Source of the DNA: Callorhinus ursinus
Taxonomy: Eukaryota > Chordata > Mammalia > Carnivora > Otariidae
Direction: 5' to 3'
Assembly (NCBI RefSeq): GCF_003265705.1
Contig: NW_020312859.1
Location: forward strand, 2,460,755-2,524,754
DNA length: 64,000 bases
Part shown: in pieces, positions 1-11,737 of the stretch
Layout: the number at the start of each line of letters is the position of its first letter
Position numbering within the stretch: the first letter of the stretch is position 1
Translations under genes and position numbers: made by a program
Notes under the pieces: generated by a model
What the model saw: the letters and a program-made list of their open reading frames with translations, nothing else
Databases searched by the model: none
What the model was told of the DNA's origin: nothing

Positions 1-164
1 GTGAGGTGACTCTGATCAGTAAGGAGACAGAGAGATTTTGAAGAAGATGAAAAATCTGATGGATAGTAGATAGTCTCCATAGCTCACCATCTTTCCCCAT
101 GATTGGAATTCCTGGACTTGATCACAGTTCTTCCCCGGCAGCAGGTGGTGCGAAGTGGAAGAGA

Positions 165-410
165 GAGAGTGAAGTTTTGGTATCTGGGAGATCTCGATTC
201 AAACAGCAGCTTTCCTGTACCCACCCAATACATTGCCTGGGAGATATTTGATGGTTAACTGGCAGTGTGTGGCTTTGGGCAAGTCGCTTCACTTCTCTGA
301 ATCTGAATTTGCCCATTTATGATGTAGAGATGATCATCATGCTTAACTAGCAGCATTGTGAGGATGAAATGAATAAGGTGAAGCACCTGGACCAGAGATG
401 GGGCTTAGTC
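165..410 (+). repeat. MIR SINE
   Basis: GATTCAAACAGCAGC, then GTGTGGCTTTGGGCAAGTCGCTTCACTTCTCTGAATCTG and ATTGTGAGGATGAAATGAATAAGG, follow MIR order. Confidence 0.8.
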
Positions 411-864
411 AGTGTGAGTTACCACATCCACTCGCTTTCCCCGCAGAATCAGCTCTCCTCTCTTAGGTCATTTCCGACTAGGCTAGTGGAGTGGCCTCCA
501 CTTTTACCCAGGGATAGGGAAATATATCATACAAGGGAAAGGGAAATATATCATATTAAAAATATCTGGATGAGGCCCTAATAATCTGTTCTGCTAGCAG
601 TTACATAAATTCCAAAGTCATCTCTATCTTTCCCTGCCACCCTGGCTAGCCTCCAGACCAATTAAACATTGATGATGTAACTATACTTATCTCCAATTCC
701 CTCTTCCCACCAAGGCTTGGACATCAATTCTCTCTTTCAAATAAAAAATTTAACCCTCACATTTTTGGAGTTCTTCGGTTTATGAAGTACTTCCAGACTC
801 ACTGGTTTCGCATCCTTATTATAGCAGGTAAAGCAATATGGAAAAGTACAAAAAAAAAAAAGTG

Positions 865-1400
865 AGAAAGTCAAGTGATCAAGGTCAACATCATGAATGG
901 TAAGTCATGTTGATATTATGTGCCCCTGCTGTGATGTGGTAAGAAGAGTACATCACTCCCCCACAAACCTACAACCTCGGTCTAATCATGAGAAAACATG
1001 AGGTTTGCCAAAATTGAGGATATTCTACAAAATATCTGACCACTCCTCTTTGAAAGTGTCAAGACTATGAAAGACAAAGAAAGATGGAGAAACTGTCAGA
1101 GGCCAGAGGAGCCTGAGGAGGCATGACATCTGAATGCAAATGGTATCCTGGTTCAGAAACTGGAACAGAAAAAGGACATCAGTGGAAAAATTGGACAATC
1201 CCAATGAAGTCTGTAGTATAGTTAATCACATCACACCTATCACCAAGTTAATTTCATTTTGATAAATGCACCATGCTTCTGTAAGGATGTTAATGTTAGA
1301 GCAAGTCGAGTGAAGAATAAATGAGATGGGACTTTCTGCACTGTCTTTGCAACTCTTCTGCAAATCTACAATCATTTCAAATTTAAAAGTCTAAAAACAG
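865..1400 (+). mobile_element. L1 3' UTR fragment (old mammalian L1M type)
   Basis: The words GGCATGACATCTGAATGCAA, GGTATCCTGGTTCAGAAACTGGAACAG and TTGCAACTCTTCTGCAAATC, followed by an A-rich end, match the terminal 3' UTR of ancient L1 elements in sense orientation. It is diverged and non-coding. Confidence 0.8.
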
Positions 1401-1884
1401 AAACAACCTAAAAAGCCTGAAATTTGCATAATTCAAATTAAATGAACGTCATGCCAAGCATTTTTCGATGCATGTACACAGATAATCAGAAATAATTTTA
1501 TCAAAATTGTTTCATATTATAATACTCTTCTTCAATTTTGAAAGACATTTCAAATATCTTTCATCATTTGCATCATTTATTTGACTGGGATTTAACAGAA
1601 TTTTTGTAAATGAAAGTAAAGGTGAAAGACTATCTGAACTTTAGATCCTCTTTTTCCATCGAAAGCAGTATTAGCTCATCAAAGATCCCTCCAGAAAACA
1701 TCAGGAGGTTGCAGTTATCATTGTTTTTAGCTAAATATTTCAATTTCAGGTGGTGACTACCTGTGAAACATTAGCACTGTTATGCTTTTTCTCATCTCTT
1801 CTCCCCAAACTTCCCATTTTGTATTAGCTATATTATTATGTTTACACTGTTGGGTGGAAACAGTTAAAGATCACTTTTAGTCAT

Positions 1885-2545
1885 GGGTTACAGAAAAACC
1901 AAACAGTAGCTTAAACAAACAAGTAGTGAAGAGTTAGACAGTTGCTGCCTCTGGTTCAGGGCCTGAAGGATGTCAGGACTGGGGTCTCTGCAAGTTTCCT
2001 GGGGTTTTCCTCATGATTACAAAATAGCTGCTGCAGCCCCAGCCACTATGTCCTTATTTCACTAAAAGAAGAAGAAAATGATTCTATCAAGAAAACTTTC
2101 GGGGCGCCTGGGTGGCTCAGATGGTTAAGCGTCTGCCTTCGGCTCAGGTCATGATCCCAGGGTCCTGGGATCAAGCCCCACATCGGGCTCCCAGCTCAGC
2201 AGGGAACCTGCTTCTCCCTCTCCCTCTGCCTCTCTCCCTGCTCATGCTCTCTCTGTCTCTCTCTCTGTATCTCTTTCTCAAATGAATAAATAAAATCTTT
2301 AAAAAAAAAAGGAAGACATCTTCCACAAATTCCTAGTCTATATCTCATTGGCCATAACTGCATTATATGTCACCCCTGGCTGCATAAGAGGCTAGGAAAT
2401 GTGGGTTTTTTTTTTTTTGTTTGTTTGTTTCTTTTGTTTTGTTTTTACTAAACACATTTGATGGACCTAATAAAATTGGTATTTCTTAGCAAGGGAGGGA
2501 GAACTAATTCGCCCAGCTATTTTCTTCTTGTTCTATATTTAAGCA
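1885..2545. mobile_element. Unassigned ancient repeat split by a SINE
   Basis: Left part 1885-2100 (AAAATAGCTGCTGCAGCCCCAGCCAC) and right part 2311-2545 (TCTCATTGGCCATAACTG ... CACCCCTGGCTGCATAAGAGGCTAGG) are words I recognise from a common mammalian interspersed repeat, with the SINE at 2101-2310 inserted. A second diverged copy appears at 10880-11215. Confidence 0.45.
2101..2310 (+). mobile_element. Carnivore tRNA-Lys SINE (SINEC)
   Basis: It starts GGGGCGCCTGGGTGGCTCAG, has a pyrimidine-rich middle, and ends AAATAAAATCTTT plus ten A. It interrupts an older repeat spanning 1885-2545. The target duplication is not clean. Confidence 0.93.
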
Positions 2546-2639
2546 TATTTAATATTTACAGGTAATCTTATATAACAAAGCTTCTTTATACTTAAATTCT
2601 ATATTCTGATCCACTTCTTGGTTGGCAGGATTTCATTGT

Positions 2640-3250
2640 CAGGGATGAGCTGAGGCTTAGGAAGCAGCCATGAGAACCTGCCTTGTACCCGGTCTCATTT
2701 CTCCACTGCCCTGGAATCAGACTCTAAATGGAAAGAGAGAGGCAAGGGGGCCCAAACCCAGCTCCCTTATCCAGGCAGAAGCTGTCCCTTTAAGAGAGGA
2801 GGCAGAGACAGCTTCCTGCTGCCAGGAAAGCCTTCTGATTGACAGCCAGTGTGCTCCCCGGAGGTCTGATGTCATCGCCAGGGAGCAACACGGGTCTGAC
2901 TGGCAACAGAATGAGGAGCTGAGGAGCCAGGAGCTGTTGCTGTGACTGGGACGGCTCTGTGCAGCATCCACCCCGGCAGGCTTTTAAAGTTGCAGTGATT
3001 TGTCTTCAGGGTGTTACTTCGAGTCCATCCCAGGCTCTTCCAGAGCCTCTCTCTCAGCTTTACCTATCAAGCAGGGCCGGGCACCAGGCTTCTCTCCTTC
3101 ATTCTCTCTGTCCTCGGAACCGTGGTGTCCTGCCTGCAAGACCAGACTCCAGTTCACCCCCAGAGTGCCAGGTCTGGACCATAACTGGCTCTCAAGTGTG
3201 TGCTCTCCTCCCCACATCCCCTCCAATGACGAACTTGACATTATTTTTTT
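2640..3250. other. Single-copy stretch with CRE-like word, 15 kb upstream of RIMS4
   Basis: It is GC-richer than its surroundings and free of repeat signatures. It includes CCTTCTGATTGACAGCC and the CRE-like TGATGTCAT (2867-2875). Short open frames exist but none has domain-like content. It may be a distal regulatory element. Confidence 0.35.
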
Positions 3251-3297
3251 TCTAACTACAAAACTAATATAGACATTGTAAAAAAAAGAAAGGAAAG

Positions 3298-3500
3298 GGG
3301 GCGCCTGAGTGGCTCAGTTGGTTGGGTGTCCAACTCTTGATTTCGGTTCAGATCGTGATCTCAGGGTCGTGAGACGGAGCCCTGCCTTGAGCTCTGCGCT
3401 CAGCATGGAGTCTGCTAGAATTCTCTCTCCCTCTGTCTCTGCCTCCTCTCCTGCTCGCGTGCTCTCTCTCGATCTCTCAAAATAAATAAATAAAATTAAA
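3298..3500 (+). mobile_element. Carnivore tRNA-Lys SINE with target duplication
   Basis: The head is GCGCCTGAGTGGCTCAG. It belongs to a variant subfamily with GTGTCCAACTCTTGATTTCGG after the head. The duplication AAAAAAAGAAAGGAAAG flanks it at 3281-3297 and 3501-3517. Confidence 0.93.
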
Positions 3501-3544
3501 AAAAAAAGAAAGGAAAGAAAGTACCCATTGGCTCTTGGACATTG

Positions 3545-3847
3545 ATGACCCCTGAGCAGTTGAAAATCACATATAACTTTGGACTCTCCCAAAACTTAAC
3601 TACGAAGAGCCTACTGTTGACCAGAAGCCTTGTTGGTAACATAAATGGTTAATTAACACATATTTTGTATGTTATATGTATTATATACTGTATTCTTACA
3701 ATAAAATGAACTAGAGAAAAGAAAGTGTTAAGAAAATCATAAAAGAGAGAAAATATATTTACAGTACTAGACTGTATTTATTGAAAAAAAATCTGTGTAT
3801 AAGTGGACCCGTGCAGTTCAAACCCGTGTTGTTCAAGGGTCAACTGT
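3545..3847 (-). mobile_element. MER2/Tigger1-type DNA transposon fossil
   Basis: CCGTGTTGTTCAAGGGTCAACTG at the right end is the Tigger terminal inverted repeat. GTATTATATACTGTATTCTTACAATAAA and CCTACTGTTGACCAGAAGCC are internal MER2 words. The left terminus is truncated or diverged. Confidence 0.88.
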
Positions 3848-4004
3848 AGAGAATAGTATAAAGAATAAAATGAAAATTACATTTAGCAACAATCACTACT
3901 AACATTCTTCTGTTGCTTTCCTTTAGGACTTTTTCTATTCATTTACGTATTTTTTTCTTTTTTAGTGGAACATGGCTTATATAAACTTATATAAAGCACA
4001 CAGA

Positions 4005-4197
4005 ATTTTTTTAAAAGATTTTATTTATTTGACAGAGAGGGACACAGCGAGAGAGGGAACACAAGCAGGGGGAGTGGGAGAGGGAGAAGCAGACTCCCTG
4101 CTGAGCAGGGATCCGATGCGGGGCTGGATCCCAGGACCCCGGGATCATGACCTGAACTGAAGGCAGCCGCTTAATGACTGAGCCACCCAGGTGCCCC
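4005..4197 (-). mobile_element. Carnivore tRNA-Lys SINE with target duplication
   Basis: The minus-strand copy begins with its T-tail (TTTTTTTAAAAGATTTTATTTA) and ends GAGCCACCCAGGTGCCCC. The 13-bp duplication TAAAGCACACAGA is at 3992-4004 and 4198-4210. Confidence 0.95.
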
Positions 4198-4397
4198 TAA
4201 AGCACACAGATTTTAATTATACGACTGGATTGATTTTTATATATGCACAGACCAATGTGACCTGCAACCCAAATCAAGATCTAGAACATTTCCAGCACTC
4301 TCGCAGGCCTCCCAATTGACAACCCCCCACAATCTTGATCACCACACTCTAGTCTTTCCTACTTTTGAACTTCATAAAAATGGCATATATGCATTTT

Positions 4398-4595
4398 TTA
4401 AAAAAAGATTTTATTTATTTATTTGACACAGAGAGAGACACAGTGAGAGAGGGAACACAAGCAGGGGGAGTGGGAGAGGGAGAAGCAGGCTTCCCGCTGA
4501 GCAGGGAGCCCGATGCAGGGCTTGATCCCAGGACCCTGGGATCATGACCCGAGCCGAAGGCAGACACTCAACGACTGAGCCACCCAGGCGCCGCT
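4398..4595 (-). mobile_element. Carnivore tRNA-Lys SINE with target duplication
   Basis: The 15-bp duplication GCATATATGCATTTT (4383-4397 and 4596-4610) flanks a full-length minus-strand copy ending CACCCAGGCGCCG. It is inserted in an L1 3' fragment. Confidence 0.95.
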
Positions 4596-4849
4596 GCATA
4601 TATGCATTTTAAAAGTTAAAATGGGACCTAGCTATTTTACATATTTTTTGGTTAGTATATCGTGAATATTTTCCTGACATAATTTTTTCAAAACTTCTTC
4701 TTAATGATTATGTATTTTATCATACGATTATATATGATTTATTTAATTATCCTTCAGTTTTTGCACAATTAAGTTTATTTCTGAATTTTTGCTCTTCTAA
4801 ACAGTACTATGTGGAATATCATTTTTATACAGCTTTTTGGAGGGTACGA

Positions 4850-5097
4850 TAGTAAGGTGGTTCAGAGCATGGGTTTGGGAGTTAAAGAGATTGGGGTTGG
4901 AGCCCCAGCCTATCACTTGCTTGACAGGCTTGAATTTGTGCAATTTACAACCCCTGTTGAGCCTCAGGTTCCCCACCCGCAAATGGCAATACCCATCCCA
5001 TTGGATGTGGCTGTGGGGCCTAATTGAGGTAAGTGTAAAGAGCTTAGCATATTGCCTGGCACAGAGTGAACACCCAGTAAATGTTAAGCTGCTATTA
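4850..5097 (+). repeat. MIR SINE, near full length
   Basis: GGTGGTTCAGAGCATGGGTTTGGGAG to GCACAGAGTGAACACCCAGTAAATGTTAAGC. It lies between antisense L1 words. Confidence 0.85.
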
Positions 5098-6293
5098 TTC
5101 ATCTTTGTGTTCACTTCTAATTATTTCCTTAGGAAAAATTCCTAGAAGTAGAATTGCTGGATCAAAGAGTGCTTGTCTTTAGGGTTTTTAATACAGTCTG
5201 CCAAATTGCCCTCCAGATAAGCTGTGCCAATTCACAGAACTATCAGCTGTGCGTGAGCGCCCTTCCACCACTGTCTCTCAACAATCAGTATCGTCATAAA
5301 GAAGAGAGGGAGCAAGCAAGCAAGAACAAAGAGAAGGAAAAAGAAAAAAAAAAACCTTGCCAATCAGACGGGGCAGAGGGGAATCCCTTATTGTTGTTTT
5401 GCTTTCTAGTGAGATTGACCATTTTCTTTTCTTATATTGGCCCTTTATTTTTTTTCATTTGGAGATTTGCCCGGTCAGGTCTTTAGCTATTTTTTTTCTC
5501 TTGGGACATGTGCTGGTGTTTCAATAATTGGACTATTACTTGGTTCAAGAAGTCCTGTTCTACCCCTGTATGAGCCAGAGTTCCTGTGGTGGGGCTTTGG
5601 CCTTGGTCCTCATTCCCAAGTTCATACCTTGGTGGTCTACCTGATTTCCTGGTTTCTTTAGGTTCAGGCTTCTGCTTCATTCTTGCCAGGACCCCCTTGC
5701 TCTTGCACTATCCCCTACTTTGCCAGCCTGAGATGCATAGTGCCCAGAGCAGCTAATAATCCAGTGTCTCTTTTTCCCTTTAAATGCATGTTCTAAGCAT
5801 TTGCTTAGAAGGGAGGTTGGGTGAGGCATAAGAAAAGAGCTGGGAAGGAAGAACCCTTGTGGCAACAAGCAATTCAGCTCTGGCCCTGAACTTGCATAAC
5901 TGGCTTAATGAGACTAGGGCCCTGCAGTTGAGCAGAGCTGTCTTCCTTAGAAGGCAGTTCAACAGTGCAAATCATCATTTCCCTCCCCCAATACCCAAGC
6001 AGTTTAAGTATCCCCTTCAAATGAGCCTATGGTACTCTCGAAAGGAATCCAGGTCAGTATAATTCTTTCCATCTCATTTCATATGCAAGACTGTTTTAGA
6101 GCCTCAGAGATGCACAGCACCTTTGACAGATTAGAACTCTTGGCAACTGCCCGTCTGATGACTGCTTTCCTGGATCTGCCTGGTCCTGGTAGGGGCCTGG
6201 GTTTCTGAGATCTTTGGGGTCATTCCTTGCCAAAGAGGTGATCCAGGAGACAGGGTCATGAAGGGAAGTTGTCTAAAAAACTTGGCTGTCCTG

Positions 6294-6490
6294 GGGGTGC
6301 CTGGGTGGCTCAGTTGGTTAAGCGACTGTCTTTGGCTCAGGTCATGATCCTGGAGTCCCGGGATTGAGTCCCGCATCATCGGGCTCCCTGCTCAGCGGGG
6401 AGTCTGCTTCTCCCTCTGACCCTCCCCCCTCTCATGTACTCTCTCTCAAATAAATAAATAAACAAATCTTTAAAAAATAAAAATAAAAAT
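6294..6490 (+). mobile_element. Carnivore tRNA-Lys SINE with long target duplication
   Basis: The head is GTGCCTGGGTGGCTCAG and the tail is AAATAAATAAATAAAC plus A-rich repeats. The 19-bp duplication AAAAAACTTGGCTGTCCTG is perfect at 6275-6293 and 6491-6509, so the insertion is fairly recent. Confidence 0.95.
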
Positions 6491-6724
6491 AAAAAACTTG
6501 GCTGTCCTGAAAGAAGATACTATTCCCAACGATTAAATTGGAGAATATTAAAAAAGAGAGCAAAAGAAGGAGAGAAACTGAATTATGTAGAAATTAACTT
6601 AACCAAGCATGTCAGAGAAAGCTCACTGAAAGAGAGGTTTAGTTCTTAGATAAATGGAGATATGTTTGTGAAAGGTAAGGCACAGCATTGTCATGGTGTC
6701 AGTTCCTATTTGGGGGAGAGAAAT

Positions 6725-7560
6725 TGGATAAACTAATTCTAAAATGTGCATGGAAGAATAAGTTTCCATGAGTAGCTAACACAAGCGGTCTCAAAAAAAA
6801 AAAAAAAAGCAAAGGTGGGGATCTCACCCTACCCGATATTATGACATAGTATAAAGTTTAATTTTTTGAAGTGTAAGCACTACAGATCAATGGAACAGAA
6901 GAGAGGAATCCGGAAAGAGACCTATGCATGTGGATATTTGGTATGTGATAGAGGGGGCAACACAGATTGGTGGGGAAAGGATGGATTATTTTAATGGTGT
7001 TGGGAAAGTGACTCCACTGTATGGAAAAAATAAAATAACATCTTATCTCATACCATGTAAAGACAAATTTCAGATGGACTAAGAAGCTATAAAAAATTGA
7101 AAGGCAAATCTTTATGATACTGAGTTAGGGAAGCATTTTTTAAATAAGATACAAAACCATAAAGGAAATAACTGATGGATTTCCGTTCAATAAATGACAT
7201 CACAAAGTTAATGAATGATTAACAGTCCGGGAAAAGGTATTTGCAGCATATTGTACAATAACAGATGATAAAGAATTAAAATCTCAATTATATAAGAAAC
7301 TTAGTAGTAAATCAGCAAGAAAAAAATTTGGCAACCCAAGAGAAAAATAGGCAAACTCACTTTCTGAGGAACTCAGAAATGTCCTCAATTGAGGACCAAG
7401 GCCAAAGCCCCACCACAGGAACTCAAGTAGTGAATAAACATATGAAGAGAAACAAATTATTAGAAATCAGAGAAAGAAAAACCAAAACAGTGACATTCTG
7501 CTTTAGATTCATCAGACTGGCAAAAAAAAAAAAAAAATCAAGTGCTGGCTAGGACATAGG
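6725..7560 (+). mobile_element. L1 ORF2 3'-end remnant
   Basis: CAGATCAATGGAACAGAAGAG, GGTGTTGGGAAAGTGACTCC and the downstream ATTTGCAGCATATTG stretch match the C-terminal part of L1 ORF2 in sense. Frames are broken repeatedly, so no reverse transcriptase can be made. The longest open stretch near 7328-7552 is residual. Confidence 0.85.
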
Positions 7561-8990
7561 GAGATGAGAACCTACTGCCTTGTAAATTAGTGTAACTACT
7601 CTGACATGTAATTTCAAAGTATTTCATGAAACTGAATACATTTTAATTCATTATTTTTCAAATTGTGAGTCATGGGCCATTAACAGGTTATAAAATTAAA
7701 TTAGTAAGTTGTGATCAATGTTTAAAAAAGGAAATTGAGTTAAATAGAATAAAACGCACCAGAATGTTTTTCTTATGATAAGGATAAGCACTATTTCACA
7801 AAACTTTTGTTTCACTTGTGTTCGTGGAGGGAGCCTTACCAGATTCTGATGTAAAAACTGTATTTCTAACACGTCATAGTCAAAAGAGTTGGAAAGATAC
7901 TGTTAATCCTGCCACCCAGCAATCCCACTTCTGCTTAGAAACTCTAGCAGAGATAAAGAGACAGGCATGAAGATGTTCATTGCAGCGTTGTTTATAACAG
8001 CAACGTGATGGCAACAAGTTCCATCAGTCTGAAAATGAACCTCAAAAATGAAGACAAAAATCAGGGAGTCATTAAAACAAATGAATTTGAGTTACATAAG
8101 TTAGCACAGATCTCAGTAAAAAACAAAAACAAAAAACCAAAACACCCGCATTGATTGAACAAAAAGGGACAATAGAATGTAATACATAGCACAATAGCAT
8201 TTACATGAGGTTTTATAAATGCCCTCCCAAAGCAGTATTATATATTGTTTGGGGATACTCATGCATACATATAAACAAAGGTTTCGGGGGTGGATTGTCG
8301 ATGTTTACACATCTAACATGTGAGAGTGCGTGCCCGGTGGTGGTGGGGAGTGGGAGCTATGCACTCATGGGATTGTGATGACAAACAACAAAAAGAATCA
8401 CAAAGAGAATAGCTAGTTCGAGAGAATGGGGAATAATGTCATATGCTTCTGGAGAGTGAAGAGTGGGCCAATACTGTTTGGGGAGATTTGTCAATATTTA
8501 TTACAAGCTTCCAAAACATGCATCTTTTTGACCAGTGGTTCCACGTCTAGAGAGGCCATTAAGCGTGTGTCCAACAACTGAACTGCGAAGAATATTTCTT
8601 TGAATTTTAACACAAGATCAAAAACATTAAATCATAAGAAATGTTATTCAGTAATTTAAAAGAGTGACATAGAAGTATATTTATTGCTGTGGGAAAATGT
8701 TCATGATAGGAAGCTAAGTGGAAAAAAACAGATTACAGGCCATGAAACTACTTACAGTATGAGACCATTAAAAAAGCACTTATATGAAACACGTTCAAGG
8801 AGGGAAAAGGGAGAAAACACATCAGGTTAAAATGAATCTCAAAAATGAAGACAAAAATTAGACAGTCTGTCTCTGGGTAGCATGACGAAGATGATTTTCA
8901 ATTTTGCCTTTGTGCTTATTTTCTTCCCACAATTTCCTAAAATGTGCAAAAATTATTTTTGTAATAAAATTCATTTATTTTGATTTGCAA
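7560..8990 (+). mobile_element. L1 3' remnants with an inserted unassigned repeat
   Basis: GAAGATGTTCATTGCAGCGTTGTTTATAACAGC (near 7968-8000) is typical of an old L1 3' region in sense. A segment at about 7650-7870 (GAGTCATGGGCCATTAACAGG) looks like another repeat family inserted in it. A 37-base phrase at 8034-8070 recurs at 8831-8867 with four differences. Confidence 0.6.
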
Positions 8991-9524
8991 ATTGAGCAGC
9001 GTATCCAGACGATTTGTCAAATGGAAGGAACTAGGTTGAGAAGAGAGAACGAGGCACAAAACTATCAGGATGGGAAACTAGGAGATGGGCAAGAAGCTTA
9101 GAAGCAGGGAGAGCAAGGAGAAAGTTTAGAGAATAGAGGGTCTGGCGGTGTCTTACAGGGACTCTGCAAGCTAGGGACTCGGCCAGGAGGGAGGGTCAAG
9201 GTGCAGGGTCTCAGCCCTGACCCAGCCCTACCTCCTGCAGGCAGCTTGCCAGTCTTCAGATGCCCAGTGGCCTGGACTCCACCACCTCCCAGCCTTGATC
9301 TTTTGTCATTGTCCTATTTGTCAGGCTGGGAGTGAAGATCCCCCAAGTATGGAGCTCTGTTCACCACGGGGAACCTCAAGCCACTATCAGCCTCAGCTGG
9401 ATGCAGCCAGAACGAGACAGGGAAGGGTTCCTTGTGGGTCAGATATAAAAGCGTCAAGTCTAAAGGGTACATAAATGAGCGATCCAGATGAGCAGAACCT
9501 GGAGAAGCAGTGGGATGGGAAAGA

Positions 9525-10050
9525 ATGTCTTAGTCATGTATTGCTGAGTATCAAATTACCATGTATGTACATAAGGGCTTAAACACACACACACACACAT
9601 ACACACATGTTTATTAGCTCACAGTTTCTGTGAGTCAGGAGTCCGGGCAACGGTCTGCTGGGTTTTTTGCTTTAGGGTCTCTTGGGAGGATGCAGTCTAG
9701 GTGTTGGCCTGGGCTGTTGTCTCATCTGCAGGATCAACAAGAGAAGAATCTGCCTTCAAGCTCACATGGTTGTTGGCAACATTCAGTTCCTCTGGGCTTT
9801 TGGTTTGAGGGTGTTCATTCCTAGTGGGCTGTTGGCCAGAGGTTGCCCTTGGGCCTGCCTGACATGACTTCTTGCTTCATCAAGCATGCAAACAGAGAAG
9901 GGCAAGAGAGAGAGTATGTCAGCAATATGGATGTCACCATCGAATGTGATCTAATCATGGGCGTGACATCCCATCACTTTGGACTCCTATTACAGGTTAG
10001 AAGCAAGTCATAGGTTGCACCCACACTCAAGGGTATTCTTGGGTACCTGG
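9525..10050 (-). mobile_element. MLT1-type LTR remnant (ERVL-MaLR, ancient, non-coding)
   Basis: TATTGCTGAGTATCAAATTACC, TTTATTAGCTCACAGTTTCTGTG and GTGACATCCCATCACTTTGG, then AGAAGCAAGTCATAGG, follow the antisense MLT1 LTR order. A CA repeat (9582-9608) has expanded within it. It is a solo LTR with no coding remains. Confidence 0.72.
9582..9608. repeat. (CA)n microsatellite
   Basis: AC dinucleotides with one T interruption, lying in the MLT1 LTR. Confidence 0.95.
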
Positions 10051-10880
10051 TGCATGCGCATAGATCCAGGGGGTGAGGATCATCTTGGAGTCAGCCCATG
10101 AAAAGGGCAACCCAGAAAACAAGCTGAAACAAGAGGGTGTGACACTAAGGAATGGGATAGGAAGCCCTGGGGATAGGATGTCCAGAACCATCTCAGTTCT
10201 AGCCCTGAGAGAACATCCTGGACAGCCCCTCAGTCCCAGGGAAACCAGAACAGTTGGACCTTCATGTGTCACACCCCCCAACATAGACAGTCTTCGTTTC
10301 ACGGACAAAGTCTTCACTGCCGTGTCTTATCGCTTCTCTAAGACTGTCAACCAGCTGGTTATCAAAGAGATCGCTGGCTTCAGACCCAAGCCTTCTGCAG
10401 GCTACGGTATCTCCCTATAACTCAGTGTTGTTTCAGTTTTGTCCTATTTACTTATCTGGTTACTTTCTATTTATGACAAGTAATACTGGGTTCTTCATTT
10501 ATAGTAGTGTTATAAAATTTTCATCTCAAATAAATGCATTTAAACAAAAAGTAAAAGACACTTGCCACGAAAATCAACATTTAGATGTGACTTGGAGAAG
10601 CTCTGGCTGAGTCTGGGCTTACTTGGTATCCAATAAAATATATCGAAGAGATGCAGGGGAATGTCAAAGAATCACTGGTAGGAAATAGAGTCAGATAAGT
10701 ATATCCATGGGATGCTTTTGGTGACAAAAAATAAAACACCCCAAAAAACAGAAAAACAAAAACAAAAACCAAGAAGCCCAAAGCAAAATGTATTAAACAA
10801 TAATAAGATGTATATGCTAACAATTACACCAACCCACTAAGTAGGGCAGCTCCAAGGTTGGTTAATTCAGTGGCTCAATG
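10050..10880. other. Intergenic stretch, no gene seen
   Basis: AT-rich and apparently degenerate. It includes poly-A-like patches (CAAAAACAAAAACC near 10750). No coding pattern or conserved motif noted. Confidence 0.6.
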
Positions 10881-11215
10881 ACATCATTAAGGATCTGGGT
10901 TCTTTTTACCTGTTCTGCCATCCACTGTTGCAGTTTTGTCCTAATTTAGCTTCCCTCTTGGTTGCAATAAGAATATGTCCAGCCATGGAAAAAGTGGTGT
11001 TTCTCTCTTGTGTCTGTTTTTCAAGATTGAGGGCACCTTTCCAAGTAGCTGCTGGCTCCCCAAATTTCACTCACTTCACCATGGTCAGAACTGGGTCCTA
11101 TGCATACACCAAACACTGGCCAAGAGGAATGTGGGGCTTGTAGCGGAGGGTGAATTACTCAAATAAAAACAGAGGAAGGGGCAGGAGGAGGGATTTGGGT
11201 AGGCAACCTACCATA
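10880..11215. mobile_element. Second copy of the unassigned ancient repeat
   Basis: CAAGATTGAGGGCACCTTTCC, CCATGGTCAGAACTGGGTCC and GGGATTTGGGTAGGCAACC parallel the element at 1885-2545. Confidence 0.4.
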
Positions 11216-11566
11216 TAGGTTTCAGGTGACCTCATGAAGGAATGGAACTGGTAACTGAAGTACCAGGCATCGATCGAGGTTGCCTGCTCCCTATTCCCAC
11301 GGTTTGATTTGCTCTGTTCATTTCCACAGACTTCTTTTACGCTTTCCTGCTTCTCTGGGCAACCTGGCTTTCTTCACTCCCATGGTCCATGGCCCAGACA
11401 AGGCTCCATTACCCCAACTTCAATCTCCTCCCTGTTGAAGTACAAATACCCAGTAGTGAAGGCGTCAGCTAGGGAAGGTGAACCACTGTAACAAACACCT
11501 TTGAAATCTCAACAACTACAGATGATACAATTTTATTTCTTGCTTACATCCCAGCCCAATTTGGGT

Positions 11567-11568
<2 letters not shown>

Positions 11569-11610
<42 letters not shown>
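11569..11610. repeat. (GT)21 microsatellite
   Basis: Forty-two uninterrupted bases of GT. This is the longest perfect dinucleotide tract in the window and probably polymorphic. Confidence 0.97.
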
Positions 11611-11611
<1 letters not shown>

Positions 11612-11737
11612 TGTGTGTAGGTGCTGATCGAGGATGACCCAAGAAAAGTAGCAGCATCTTGATCCTGGGGCTGCTACAGGTGAAGCCTTGTTTGGGGGGC
11701 AGCCCAACCAGGTCTCATGATGCTGCTGCTGCTGTTA

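Larger units (their letters stand above)
4211..5165 (-). mobile_element. L1 3' fragments (antisense), interrupted by a SINE and a MIR
   Basis: The text around 4240-4380 (AGATCTAGAACATTTCCAGC ... TTTTGAACTTCATAAAAATGGC) and 5098-5215 (GAAAAATTCCTAGAAGTAGAATTGCTGG ... CAAATTGCCCTCCAGATAAG) are antisense L1-derived words. The SINE at 4398-4595 and a MIR at about 4850-5097 lie between them. Confidence 0.65.

Noticed and set aside
2101..2175. tRNA-like sequence
   Set aside because: It is the tRNA-Lys-derived head of a SINE, repeated about fifteen times in the window, and not a functional tRNA gene.
6725..7560. Functional L1 reverse transcriptase gene
   Set aside because: Only the 3' portion remains and it is broken by many stops and frameshifts.
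11569..11610. Regularly repeated units that could suggest an array
   Set aside because: A plain (GT)n microsatellite in a mammalian genome. No spacer-repeat structure of a CRISPR array exists anywhere in the window.
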